From: Mermis nigrescens
Lineage: Eukaryota; Nematoda; Enoplea; Mermithida; Mermithidae
Direction: 5' to 3'
Assembly (NCBI GenBank): GCA_036768485.1
Contig: JAVLUZ010000208.1
Location: forward strand, 907,070 to 971,069
Length of the DNA stretch: 64,000 bases
How positions within the stretch are numbered: the stretch's first letter is position 1; each line of letters starts with the position of its first letter. The notes below the pieces were generated by a model. The model had not been told where the DNA came from. It ran no database searches and saw nothing but the letters and a program-made list of their open reading frames with translations. A program made the translations under genes and the position numbers. Below, in pieces: positions 24,101-34,500 of this stretch.

Positions 24101-26144
24101 TCAAAAACGAAGAGTTTCCGTCAAAAAGAATAGGTATGTGCATATGTTTACACATTCCTAACAATGCTCTTTCTTTCTAAAAAGTTTAAAAACAGAACAT
24201 TTTATGGAACTAAATAATGAAATTGGGACAAAATATGTACCTAGATATTAAAGCGCCGTATGACGTGGAGCGTTGATACTTTTGACCCTCAAAACGGTAT
24301 ATATTTTGGATTTATGGAGAAAAATGTTACTCTAAAATTAGCAAAGATAATGGTGATGGGGCGTATGTACATAAGCCCCAAGAACACACGAGTTTGCCTG
24401 TAAACAATATCGCATGTAGGGGTCGTTTGAGGAGTCTAGACTATAGGTGTACAGGATGGCCGATGGGAGGAGGGTGGGTCAGTCGGTCTGCGGTAGTCAA
24501 AAAGTGAGCTTTTCTGGGCAAAAATGACCTGAAAAGCGGTATAAGCGCTATAGCGGTGAAACTGCTTTATTACACAGTTTCTGGTCACTACGAAGCACTT
24601 TTGTAGATAATTTGCAGTTTTCATCCGTTTTTAACCTTCATTTTGTCTCATTTTCCTCACAAATTTTTCCTTCCATCTTTCCATTCCGGGGGGTCTAGAC
24701 TCCCTAATTCTCCCCGCCTCCACGCACATGTCTGGTCTAGGCCCCCAGAATGAAAAAATGTGTAATTTTACCTCCTCACGTAAAGAACCGTGCATACTTA
24801 TAGTCCGTTTCATTTAACTTTAAGGTTCTAGAAAAAATTTAAAGCGCTTACAAAAGTGGTTTAAACTAACAGGCAAATTATGATATTATGCAGTATATCG
24901 AGTTACGGTAAGACGCTTGCTATTGCCAAACCGCATAGCTGCATCAAAAGTTTAAATTACTTTTTAGGATGATTCGTGCGGATTAAATTCCAAACAAAAC
25001 AGCAAAGTTAAATGAAACAGACTATAGTCACGCTCTTGACGATATAAATTATCTACTTTAGATGGCAGAGCACAACCAACAACACGGTTACTAGCTTACT
25101 GTTGTGGAATTTGGCCAGCTTGGGCTTGTTTAACACCCTGATTTTGACCTTTTTCGGCTACAAGGCCTTTATTTACTTGCTGGTCGCTTTTTGGCTAGAC
25201 GAGTGCGTTCTGATAGAAGGCAGCAAAACTTTCACTGATCATTGGTCTGACGAAGAAACGTCCCACACGATGAGTTATTATGGCCCGATAAATTGGATCA
25301 ATTTCAACTTAGGGCATCACCGCGAACACCACGATTTCCCTAATATTGCTGGTCGTTATTTGAGTGTTGTAAGTTTCGTTTTAAATATAGGTACAATTCA
25401 CCATGTATATGCAGCATGAGAATTCCGGGTGGGGGGGGTTAGAGGGGGTTAGCCCCGAAAATAATTCGGAAAATTACCCTTTTAGGCCTTTGAAACCGTG
25501 GGTACACGACAACAACACTGTATTTTCGGCGTGTCAGGCGATGCTCATTTTTTGAAACGAAAAGACATGAAAGATTTCGAAAACTCTGAAAAAATTGAGT
25601 AAAATTAACAAAATGCCTAAAATTTGACACTTCTGAGCCAAAATTGAGCTGAAAAATCTTGAAACAGCACTTTTTTAAAGATTTCTTTCTCGAAAAATCG
25701 ACAATTCTGGGGGTCGGCAGCCCAGCTATTTAGCGGATGTCAGTAGTTATTGTGGTGCTATTATAATAATTTTTTGGAGTCGTGATGGAAGCGAAATCTG
25801 ATCCACACAATTTAGAGTGCAAATGAGACTTTGGATAATGATTTTATATCTGAAGGAACCTAGTGTAAAACCGGATAATAATCAATAAACTATAATTTTA
25901 TTTAATTTTTTTTATTAAATTATAAATATAATTAACGATTTTAATGATAAATTGCTTTTTTTAAGTCTAGTTCGTGATTTGTTTTTTATAGGTTAAAAGC
26001 AAGGCTCCGGAATTCTATTCTAACGCGGATTTCATCGAAGGCAGCTTCTTCGGCCCTATCTGGAATCTACTGACCGCTAATCCAAACGAGGGTCTAATGC
26101 GCTTTGCGAATAAAATTCATGCAAAAAAAGAGTCTCAAGGATGA
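21127..26144 (+). CDS. Divergent sphingolipid delta-4 desaturase-like enzyme (DEGS/ifc family), 5 coding exons
   Basis: The family inserts the 4,5 double bond of dihydroceramide at the ER membrane. The exons I join are 21127-21223, 22783-22932, 23628-23913, 25062-25368 and 25992-26144 (TGA). All introns are GT-AG with matching phases, giving 993 nt or 330 aa, against about 323 aa in animal DEGS1. The N-terminus has a TDNYHDERRTAI-like stretch matching the family's YTD-PH-RR motif, and KHPELRSLM follows. The histidine boxes are HEIVH (95-99), HRNHH (133-137) and HREHHDFPNI (264-273). Hydrophobic segments lie at about 50-90 and 188-225. SYYGP before box 3 is diagnostic. Odd points: the usual HP-SGHF-AEHY histidines before SYYGP are replaced by a GSKTFTDHW-like stretch, and the N-terminal lipid-desaturase motif is weak. 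It is either a fast-evolving paralogue or an enzyme with altered specificity. Introns are filled with repeats. The 5' UTR exon was not identified. Confidence 0.88.
21224..22782 (+). other. Desaturase intron 1 with M1 and M2 repeats
   Basis: Donor gtgagt, acceptor attttcag. The interior holds an M1 MITE in reverse orientation at about 21826-22070 (gcataggtgggcagcac ... acccccacgcccatgtgtg) and an M2 fragment at about 22190-22380. No coding exon seen. Confidence 0.6.
23914..25061 (+). other. Desaturase intron 3 with an M2 MITE
   Basis: Donor gtgctt at 23914 and acceptor tacttta-g at 25061. The phase (AG + A) joins exon 3 to exon 4 in frame. Positions about 24448-24740 hold an M2 copy (aggatggccgatgggagg ... 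ctccacgcacatgtctgg). A short open continuation past the donor (to 23985) was judged intronic. Confidence 0.6.
25369..25991 (+). other. Desaturase intron 4
   Basis: Donor gtaagt, acceptor tttttatag, phase 0. Contains M1-related sequence at about 25425-25745 and AT-rich filler. Confidence 0.6.
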
Positions 26145-26480
26145 ATAATGATCATCGCTGCCGAATTATCAGTTATTTACACTACTTATTAGTGCCTCGC
26201 GCTGCTGAATATTTTATTTGGACGTGCATACAGCCACAAGCGGTTTTGCTAATCTTTCTTGGGGGGTCTAAAATTTGATAACATTGAAAAAATCGGAAAA
26301 AGTAATTGTAGGCGAAAAAACACATTTTGCGGGGCTCGAGCTCTATCCGTATTCTGAAAGTCGCAAAAAATGGCTAGAGAATTTCGCAAATTTGACTCGC
26401 GGTTTGCGGCAGATTTTAAACTATTTAATAGACGGTTGTCAAATTTCTTCGAAAAAAAACAAAAATAGGCATTTATACCA

Positions 26481-26728
26481 CACCTGGGCGTCGGGGTTGG
26501 GGGTATGCATCCCTTTAAACCAAAATACCCCCCATAAACCAATGTACCTCCTCAGAATTCAATTTTTGAAATTTTTTTGTTGTTTTCGCAATTTTTTGAT
26601 GCCAATGGATAGTGCTTGATGAAAAATGATGAAAATTGTGTTTCGCCACACCACCATTTTTAAGGCTGTTTTTTGTCCTTTGAAAAATCTTGCACTCCCC
26701 AGATTTTTGGTGCCGCCCACCTATGATC
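26481..26728 (+). repeat. M1 MITE copy
   Basis: Begins cacctgggcgtcggggttgg and ends caccccag...ggtgccgcccacctatg. The internal blocks ttgatgccaatggatagtgc and ccatttttaaggc are shared with copies at 21.8, 27.27, 45.86 and 56.26 kb. The ends are imperfect inverted repeats (CACRYGTGGGC...). Confidence 0.7.
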
Positions 26729-26800
26729 TATACTAATTCTTTATATGCAATCGGATTGAGATTCATTGTATTTTGCACACACATCCTTAATTTTTTTCAG

Positions 26801-26903
26801 GGGCCTCCATTCGTCACGGGCCTTCGTTTACAGGAAGATCAGGTGTTGTTTACTATCTCTGATCAATTGTTGGATTACGGCGATGATCAGAGTGTTTACG
26901 TAG
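26801..26903 (+). other. Orphan candidate exon, product unknown
   Basis: A strong polypyrimidine acceptor (tttttttcag) precedes 103 nt of open sequence with balanced codon use, ending at a gtacat donor. The open reading starts GPPFVTGLRLQEDQVLFTIS. I do not recognise it and see no partner exons nearby. It could be an alternative 3' exon of the desaturase transcript, an exon of a neighbouring gene, or chance. Confidence 0.3.
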
Positions 26904-27265
26904 GTACATTAAATCGTACACGCTTATTTATGTACATATGTGTAGTTTGTCTACGAAGCTTTCTCCTATTGCTTTGTGACGAAACGAACCTGTTTATTTT
27001 AAAAATAAAGCTTTCACGAATGATGAATTGAAGAAATAAAAACAATAATAAAAATAAAATGAATAACAAATAGTAAAAATACAAATGAAACAAATCGAAC
27101 AAATCAAAAACAATGTACATATATATCGATCAAACTTCTTATCTACCGATTGCCAATCCACATTCACTATCAATAGCATTCGCTTACTGATCTTGATTTG
27201 TAGCAAGTAAAAAAATACAACTAATTTGTGATAACAAATTTTCGGGTTTTCAAAAGACTCAACAG

Positions 27266-27531
27266 CACACCTGGGCGTGGGGTTTGGGGGTATGCACCCC
27301 CCCCCCAGAAACTGAAATACCCCCCCCCCCAGAAATCAAAATACCCCCAGAATTCAATTTTTGAAATTTTTTTTCGTTTTTTTTCGCAATTTTTTGATGC
27401 AAATGGATAGTGCTTGATGAGAAACGTCGAAAAATGGTGTTTTTATCGCCATACCACCATTTTTAAGGCCATTTTTTGACCTTCGAAAAATCTTGCACCC
27501 CCCAGAATTTTCTTGCTGCCCACGTATGCTC
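27266..27531 (+). repeat. M1 MITE copy with expanded C tracts
   Basis: Starts cacctgggcgtggggtttgg and ends ccccccagaattttcttgct plus gcccacgtatg. Carries the tgatgcaaatggatagtgct and ccatttttaaggccatttt core blocks. C runs near 27299-27348 are longer than in other copies. Confidence 0.75.
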
Positions 27532-27629
27532 AACAGTGACAGATAGCGCATTGGTCTTACAAAACATGCTACATGCAGTGCGAGAGTATTGTATTATAGA
27601 TTTCCGGGACCATTAAGGTTTTTGTCGAT

Positions 27630-27925
27630 AGGTGCACAGCATGGCCGATCTGGGAAAAAGCTTCAGCCGGTCTAGAGGGGCCAAAAATTAAGCGTTTCTG
27701 GGCCACAATGACCTCAAAAACTGATAAGCGCTAAAAAGCGTTAAAACTACGATATTATGCAGATTCTAGTCAATTTGAATCACTTTTAAAGAAAATTTTC
27801 AATTTTCAATCGTTTTCGGTCTCTATTTTGCTTCACTTTCCACGTAAAATTTTCCATTTTTCCGTTCTGAGGGGGAAGGTCAGGCAGGACCCCCGTCCCA
27901 CCCCCCACGTGCATGTCCGATCCTG
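27630..27925 (+). repeat. M2 MITE copy
   Basis: Starts gtgcacagcatggccgatct and includes cagccggtctag. It ends around ccccacgtgcatgtccgatc. Shares the ctattttgcttcactttcca block with other M2 copies in the same orientation. Confidence 0.65.
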
Positions 27926-28321
27926 TCCATATATGGGCGAGGGACTCTGTGTTGGTCTGGCCGGAACCCTCTCGAGAATCCGATGTAATCGTACGTACCT
28001 TCAGAATTTGATAGGCCCCAAATCTAAATATTTGGTGTTTTTTTAGCGATTTTTCCTTAGCAGACCGCCTGAATTTATTTTTGATGTCTTTCATAAAATT
28101 CAGTCCCGTCGGACCCCGAAATCTAGTTGCTGTCTTTGCGTGGTTCTGATGAAATTGCATGTGGGGAAGTGGTCGGAGTCTACACCATACGTGGGCTGCG
28201 CCTGCGATCAAATTCTTTGGAGTCTGGATGGTGTAAAACTAGCGGAACTGGTTGGTGGCCTCTAGATTTTGGTGCAGGGTTTACCAGATTATCGAAGTGG
28301 GAGGGATGTTTAAGTTCCAAA

Positions 28322-28455
28322 AGTAGCATACGCTGGGTCCCTAGGACCTTATCTTATAGCGTGTGTAGTGTTATAACATAGGCAAAGGGGGTAAGATCTT
28401 GCGCCCTGGCCCAAAATCGAGGTTGTGCCAGGGCGCAAAAGGGTTGGGGGCCTGC
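28322..28455 (+). repeat. Polinton left terminal inverted repeat with hairpin
   Basis: Block 1 (28322-28381) matches inverted 42964-43023. Block 2 (28401-28455) matches inverted 42825-42879. Block 2 contains a perfect 10-bp inverted repeat, GCGCCCTGGC at 28401-28410 and GCCAGGGCGC at 28427-28436, able to form a hairpin near the terminus. Confidence 0.85.
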
Positions 28456-28574
28456 ATGGACCTGCCCGGGGAGTGGGCGCGCTGCCAGCCAAGGGCCCCG
28501 GGCCAGGGGAGGGGATACAATAACCCAGGGGGGTTATTACTCATAGGTTATTATCCAGGGGGTTATTTCTGAAG

Positions 28575-28930
28575 AGGCGTAAGTCAAGAACCAGCGGTCG
28601 GATAGGGCTCAAATTTTGGCATGCTACGCATAGAATTTCAGCGCGCAGCCTACAGTATACCAATTTACTTTACACTTTCTCGTATAGCACTATATTTCAA
28701 GAACTATACGGCGGATTTAGCTCAAATTTTCAGAGTAGGGTGAATATCCTATTTGCAAACTATTACAAAAATTTGGAGTAAGTACCTACAGTATATCAAT
28801 TTACTTTACACTTTCTCATATAGTACTATATTTCGAGAACTATAGAGCGGATTTAGCTCAAACTTTCAGGGTAAGGTATATAAGGTGTGCTATGTACAAA
28901 ATTTTAGCGCGTATTCTAGAGTATGCCGAT
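28575..28930 (+). repeat. Subterminal tandem repeat, unit about 137 bp
   Basis: About two and a half units containing tttactttacactttctc, tatagcactatatttcaaga and cggatttagctcaaattt. Present only in the left arm outside the TG tract; the corresponding right-arm segment (42520-42835) is unrelated. Confidence 0.75.
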
Positions 28931-29060
28931 TACACTGCCTGATGGCGTCAAACGGATGGACGTAAAGTTCTCTATGGAGATCTATTTTTTATAACTAGTA
29001 ATCAATTATAATAAACATGCCCAAACCTGCCAGTAAGCCTAGATGGGAAGGGTATGACAG

Positions 29061-29230
<170 letters not shown>

Positions 29231-29360
29231 GTGTCGTGTGTGGGGGTAGCAGCGCCACAAGCGCCACCTCCACAAACGCCACCTCCACAAGCGCCACCAA
29301 GTACCACAAGCGCCACTATGTTCCCTATAGCCGTTATAGTTAGTTTACGAAAGTAGTCAG

Positions 29361-30077
29361 CTATTTCGTCATCAGGTCGTAGCGATTATTATCTACGCGC
29401 AAATTAATTATTTTGATGGCCTTTGGCCCTTCATAAAACAAAATATTGTCCGAGTAAACTTTAATTTGGTAGTCAGGTACCAGAACGTTTTGAATTTTTT
29501 CAACAGCTTCAAGACCGTATTTTTCTTTATCAGTGTTAAGATCAGCTTTGTGCATTAAGTCTAAAGCTAGCTGCTTTTGTAAACAATGTCGCCCTTTATC
29601 GCCTTTCCTAATAGACTCCCATTTAGGGCTCTTGTCCAGCTTTGCTATTCCTGTAACAACAGCTCGAGGTAGTGATAAATTATCATTTGATGCAATTTTA
29701 ATGTACGCTCCTCTGCCCAATTGTGGTTGTTTGTCTACTACGACTACCTTGAAGATCATATCTTCGTCAAAGCTAAGCTCCTTATTGGACTGTTCTATGT
29801 TTTCTATAATACTGAAAACTTTATCGGCGTTCAGATACTGACGCTGAGTGAAAGGGACTAATATAGGGAAGTCAAGGCACGAATGCCCAATTTGCATGCC
29901 TATCAGACTGTCTGCGGGGTAATGCTTGAGTATCTGCTGGATAGCTTGCTCAAACATCTCTTCTATATCAGGACAGTCATCAAGGTTTCGAAACTTTAGC
30001 CGAAACGTCCTTGCAATTGACTTAAACCTACGAACAGAAGTGAATGAGTGTTCGCTTACTTCAAAAAATTGATCCAT
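29361..30077 (-). CDS. N-terminal fragment of Polinton protein-primed DNA polymerase B (left copy)
   Basis: 238 codons starting at ATG 30077, reading left. It matches what I recall of the N-terminal region of animal Polinton pPolB. There is an RFRNL-like start segment, an IGHSCLDFPI stretch, then RAVVTGIAKLD, KWESIRKGDKGRHCLQKQLA and VPDYQIKVYS-like blocks, and finally NLRVDNNRYDLMT, which precedes the exonuclease domain in full-length proteins. The frame stops there, just before GGCGCTTGTGG repeats and the TG tract, so the exonuclease and polymerase domains are absent. It is divergently arranged with the integrase and shares a 63-129 bp intergenic region. The left copy is uninterrupted; the right copy has a frameshift. 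Replication function is not expected from this fragment alone. Confidence 0.75.
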   Translation of the reverse strand: MDQFFEVSEHSFTSVRRFKSIARTFRLKFRNLDDCPDIEEMFEQAIQQILKHYPADSLIGMQIGHSCLDFPILVPFTQRQYLNADKVFSIIENIEQSNKELSFDEDMIFKVVVVDKQPQLGRGAYIKIASNDNLSLPRAVVTGIAKLDKSPKWESIRKGDKGRHCLQKQLALDLMHKADLNTDKEKYGLEAVEKIQNVLVPDYQIKVYSDNILFYEGPKAIKIINLRVDNNRYDLMTK

Positions 30078-30113
30078 CTTTGAGGAAAACTATAACATAT
30101 ACTGCTTGACCCT

Positions 30114-30121
30114 TATTTATA
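30114..30121 (-). promoter_or_regulatory. TATAAATA box of the polymerase-fragment gene
   Basis: TATAAATA on the minus strand, 36 nt upstream of the ATG at 30077. The mirror copy at 41534-41541 has the same 36-nt spacing. Confidence 0.65.
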
Positions 30122-30172
30122 GACAAAATTATTGCATTAGATGGTAAGAATCCAAAAACTAGGAATGTTGTT

Positions 30173-30180
30173 TATAAATA
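30173..30180 (+). promoter_or_regulatory. TATAAATA box of the integrase gene
   Basis: Lies 26 nt upstream of the ATG at 30207. It falls inside the frame that could start at 30141, which argues for 30207 as the true start. The mirror box is at 41475-41482. Confidence 0.65.
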
Positions 30181-30206
30181 GATGGAATGCTAAAAATTGT
30201 TCAAGA

Positions 30207-31265
30207 ATGGATAAAATACTTAAGAAACTGTACTACAATCCACAAAGTGGATACACTGGCGTTAATCAACTTTACACTCGCATCAAAAAGATTCGCCCGA
30301 CTGTTAAATTAGAACAAGTACGTGCCTGGCTAGAAAAGCAACCCACCTATACATTACACAAACCCGTCCTCAAGCATTATTCACGAAATAAAGTATTAGT
30401 AAGCAGCATTGATGAGCAATGGCAATGTGATATTGTAGATCTTCAATCTTTAGCGAAGCATAATGATAATTTTAAGTATCTCTTGAATTGCATAGACATT
30501 TTTTCAAAATACGCATGGTCTCTTCCTCTAAAATCTAAAAGTTCAAAAGATGTTCTGACCGCTTTTCAAAGCATTTTAAATTCATCTAATCGAAAACCGT
30601 ACAAGCTGCAAACGGACGCAGGGACCGAATTTACAAACAAGGAGTTCCAGAAATTTCTAAAATCTGAATCTATCGATTTTTTCACGACCAGAAGCGAAAC
30701 AAAAGCTAGCGTAGTTGAACGTTTTAATCGCACGCTTAAAGAACGTATGTGGCGGTACTTCACAAAGAGTAATTCGTATAAATATATTGACATATTACCC
30801 GACTTGATGAAAAATTATAATCACTCTAAGCATCGTACGATAGGTACATCGCCAGCTAATGTGACCGTAAAAAATGAGACGGACATCTTGAATAGAGCAT
30901 TTAGAATTGATAAACAGAACGTTGTCTTTAAATTTAATATTGGCGATAAAGTCCGACTGAGTAAAGTTAAGCGCACTTTTGAAAAAGGATTTTGGCCCAA
31001 CTGGACAGAGGAGTTTTTCGTAATTAAAGAAAGATATGCTCGAACCCCATCCGTTTATGTTCTAGAAGACCAAATGGGCGAAAGAGTCGAGGGTATTTTT
31101 TATGAGCCTGAACTGCAAAAAATTGAAACAAAAACTGACGATTTGTATGTAATTGAAAAGATTTTGAAAACGCGTAAGAAAGGCAATAAAACTAATTATT
31201 TAGTACGGTGGCGAGGGTACCCAGAAAAGTTTGATTCCTGGGTCTCGAACCTAATAAAGTTATAA
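30207..31265 (+). CDS. Polinton integrase, DDE catalytic core plus C-terminal chromodomain (left copy, intact)
   Basis: Retroviral-type integrase that would insert element DNA and create 6-bp target duplications. An in-frame ATG exists at 30141, but I choose ATG 30207 (352 aa). The TATA box at 30173-30180 lies between the two, and the mirror copy also begins at this Met. Numbering from 30141, the catalytic residues are D97 in QCDIVD, D159 in QTDAGTEF and E193 in VVERFNRTLKERM, with 33 residues between the last two, as in other Polinton integrases I recall. Residues about 333-374 form a chromodomain with the YVIEKIL, YLVRWRGYP and DSWVSNL signatures, which in other elements binds modified histones and can steer integration. 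The frame is open end to end. The right copy is broken one codon before the catalytic Glu. Confidence 0.92.
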   Translation: MDKILKKLYYNPQSGYTGVNQLYTRIKKIRPTVKLEQVRAWLEKQPTYTLHKPVLKHYSRNKVLVSSIDEQWQCDIVDLQSLAKHNDNFKYLLNCIDIFSKYAWSLPLKSKSSKDVLTAFQSILNSSNRKPYKLQTDAGTEFTNKEFQKFLKSESIDFFTTRSETKASVVERFNRTLKERMWRYFTKSNSYKYIDILPDLMKNYNHSKHRTIGTSPANVTVKNETDILNRAFRIDKQNVVFKFNIGDKVRLSKVKRTFEKGFWPNWTEEFFVIKERYARTPSVYVLEDQMGERVEGIFYEPELQKIETKTDDLYVIEKILKTRKKGNKTNYLVRWRGYPEKFDSWVSNLIKL

Positions 31266-31268
31266 ATA
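31261..31268 (+). promoter_or_regulatory. TATAAATA box of the 105-codon ORF (left copy)
   Basis: Overlaps the integrase stop codon region and lies 34 nt upstream of ATG 31303. The mirror site at 40385-40392 has the same spacing. Confidence 0.6.
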
Positions 31269-31579
31269 GTAAGTAATTCTGTATTTCCAATTAAAGGCAA
31301 AAATGGAGATCAGCCGATGTTTTTTCAATCATATGTTGCATCGTTTGTCACAATACACTTACTTGTCTGATGATGCAATTGGAGATTATTTTTGGCCAAA
31401 AATGAGCGAGCAATATAAGCAAACATTGCTGGAATTTGATGAGAATGCCATGTTGAGCTTCTCAAAGTATATCAGAAAACGATTAAAAAAGGGCGATAGT
31501 GATAGTGATAAAGGGGTGGGCGAAAGCCCTTCACGCAGGCTAAGAAGCCCATTGTGTACCCCACGGAAACTTTTGAGAG

Positions 31580-34500
31580 CTAGTCGCACAAACGTTTTGA
31601 GGCTTTAATAAACCCCAAAAGTTGAGCAACAGGCTCCTGTAAAACTGCCGAGGGTTCAATATGTGGAGCATGGAAGAACCTAGCTCTCAACTTATCAAAC
31701 CCAGGGCAGTGACAAAGGAAGTGGATAGAATCCTCTTCTGTGAGCAGACATTTAGCGCATTTGGGGTTGTCAGAAACCCCAATAGTACATAGGTGTCTGT
31801 TGAGGGGACAGTGTCCAGTTAAGAGACCTATTACTGTCTTAAGCAGCTTACGACCTAAGCTGATCAAGGAGCTGGCTATTTTCTTGCATGGCCTCTCCAT
31901 AAAGGATCTGGCCTGACGACAAGTCTTTTGCTCACTCCAATATTGAACATGTTGTTCCCTGACCCAGCTGTTGATGTCAGCCTTAGCAACAGCTCTGGAG
32001 ACAGCAACTACCGGTTCTGGGCCAACATGTTTACGTGCTGATCCCATTTTTGCAGCATGATCCGCAAATTCATTGCCCTCAATGCCGCAGTGACCTGGGA
32101 CCCATAATAATTTGACATTGTTATACTGCGAGAGTTCTTGCAAAGCAAGAACACACTCGAGAACTAACTTTGAAGACACTTTTGGAGATAGAAGTGACTT
32201 CAGAGCAGATTGACTGTCAGAGCAAATAAAGATGTTCTCATTTCTGAGGGCCATCAATTCTCTGCTACGGCAGCATTGCAAAATAGCAAGTATTTCTGCC
32301 TGAAAGACAGTACACATACTGCCTAAGGTAAAATACCGCATCTGTTTTAAGTTCTGGAAATAGATGCCCGCGCCTGAGGTATTCACAAAGCGTGATCCAT
32401 CAGTGTAGCAGACAATTCCAGGAGGCGAGAGAATATCCACTCTAGATTTTTCCCAGTCATCCCTAGTGGGAAACTGAATGGTATAAAGTCTACCAAAAAT
32501 AAATTTTGGTACAATGAAGTCACTTGGCATTTTGAGCACTGGCCCAATGGCCTTAGCCCAAACAGCATTGTGACCTACAACCTTGCCTTTTGCATTCCAA
32601 CTGCCAGCTATGTTTAGTCGATATGCCGCTGCCCTTGCACAACCCTCCACAAAGATATGCAGGGGAGGCAGGTCCAGCAAGACTTCCATGGCTGCAGTCG
32701 GTGTGGTGCACATGGCACTACAAATGCTGAGGCAAGCCATTCTATGTAAATGATTAAGCTGACATTTCACAGTAGACAAGTGTGCACGAGGCCACCAGAT
32801 TAGTGCAGCATAGGTGATCATGGGTCTAATCACAGACACGAAAAGCCATCGCATGACTCGTGGTGATAGACCCCAGGATTTCCCTACAGCTCTACGACAT
32901 TGCCAGAATGCATTAACAGCCTTCTGACATTTGACCTCTACATGATTGCGCCAGTTTAATTTTTGGTCCAAAATAAGTCCCAAAAATTTGACCTGGTTTG
33001 CACATTGTAGTGGCATACCATAGAAAATTGGTGGTTTAAACCCATCAAGTTTCCGTTTATGAGTGAATAGCACCATTTCGGTTTTCTGTGGGTTCACAGA
33101 TAGACCATTATGGTGACACCACTGTTCCACCTTGGCTAAACCACTTTCCATAAGTGAGGAAATGGTGTCAAGGAACCTTTCCAGTAACAAGGATTGCCAA
33201 ATCATCAGCATATCCTTGACTGTAGAGGCCAGACTTTTGCAAATTCTGCAAAAGTTCGTCCACCACAAGGCACCACAGCAAAGGAGATAGTACACCTCCT
33301 TGTGGACAGCCTTTTGTGGTAGTAAAGATCATGCTGTCTCCATAAGAGTCAGTCATGATATGGCGAAATCTTAGCATAGCATCAATCCATTTAACAATGG
33401 TCTGATGTATGCCATGATTGGATGCTGCTTTGCAGATAGCATTGAAGGTTGTATTGTCAAATGCCCCTTCAATGTCCAGAAAAACGCCCAGTGTGAATTG
33501 TTTGTTGTCTAATGCCCGTTCAATTCTAGAAACTAGTTCATGAAGGGCCGTATCAACAGACTTTCCACACTGATACGCATGTTGTGTAACATGTAAAGGA
33601 TGTTCCAGCAAGGGACCATCTCTTATAAAGCGATCAATTAATCTTTCCATACACTTCAGTAAGAAGGAGGAAAGACTAATTGGTCTGAAGGATTTTGCCA
33701 GGTCATAGGAACTACGCCCTGGCTTAGGGATAAAGATGACCTTTACTTGCCGCCAGGCTATTGGAACATAGCCAAGTGCTAGGCATCTTCGATAAATATT
33801 CACTAGGGGTCTCACCAGCATGTCCAGTCCTTCCTGCAAAAGAGCTGGAAAAATGCCATCAACCCCTGGAGTCTTGTAGGGTTCGAAGGACTTTACAGCC
33901 CAGCGAACCTTATCAGGTGTTATCACCCTGCAGGCCAGAACTTGGTCACCAAAGCCAGAAAAACTGGTTGGGCCCAATGTGTCCGGATATGCCTCATTTC
34001 CAACTGCAAAGCTGCCAGGAAAGTGAGTGTCAAGAAGGTGGAGCAGGGTTTCCCTTCGGTTGAGTGTATACTGACCCGAAGGTAGTTTTAATGAGCCAAC
34101 TTCACCTACTTGAGGTTTACATAAAATGCGGCGAAGCCTAGCAGCATCCGACATTTTTCCAATGTTGGAGCAGTAGTCCTGCCAGCACAATTGCTTTCTA
34201 ATGCGTATAAGATGCTTATACTCCTGTCGAACCTTGCGGTAATCAGCCCAATCGGAAATTGATTGAGATAATTTCGCTTGATTCCAAGCTCTCCTACTTT
34301 TCTTACGGAGGTCTTGGAGCTCCCTATTCCACCAGGGAATAGGTTTGCTCTTTCCCTCTGTAATGTGCAGGAGGTCTCATATGAGGATGTAAGTGCTTGC
34401 TGTACAAAGTCAACAGCACCCTCTACGTCCTCTTTTGTTGAGCAACTAGGAGCCCAAGAACCCAAGCGACTACTAAGGTGCTGCTTAAAAAGAGCCCAAT

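Noticed and set aside
26275..26619. 114-codon open frame as a gene
   Set aside because: Runs through an M1 MITE; sequence is repeat-derived.
27786..28211. 141-codon minus-strand open frame as a gene
   Set aside because: Overlaps an M2 repeat and duplicated flank sequence; the counterpart at 57.2 kb is not open.
30141..31265. Integrase of an LTR retrotransposon
   Set aside because: No LTRs, gag, protease or reverse transcriptase flank it. Neighbours are the packaging ATPase and PolB N-terminus, and the element has AG...CT ends with 6-bp duplication, which fits Polinton.
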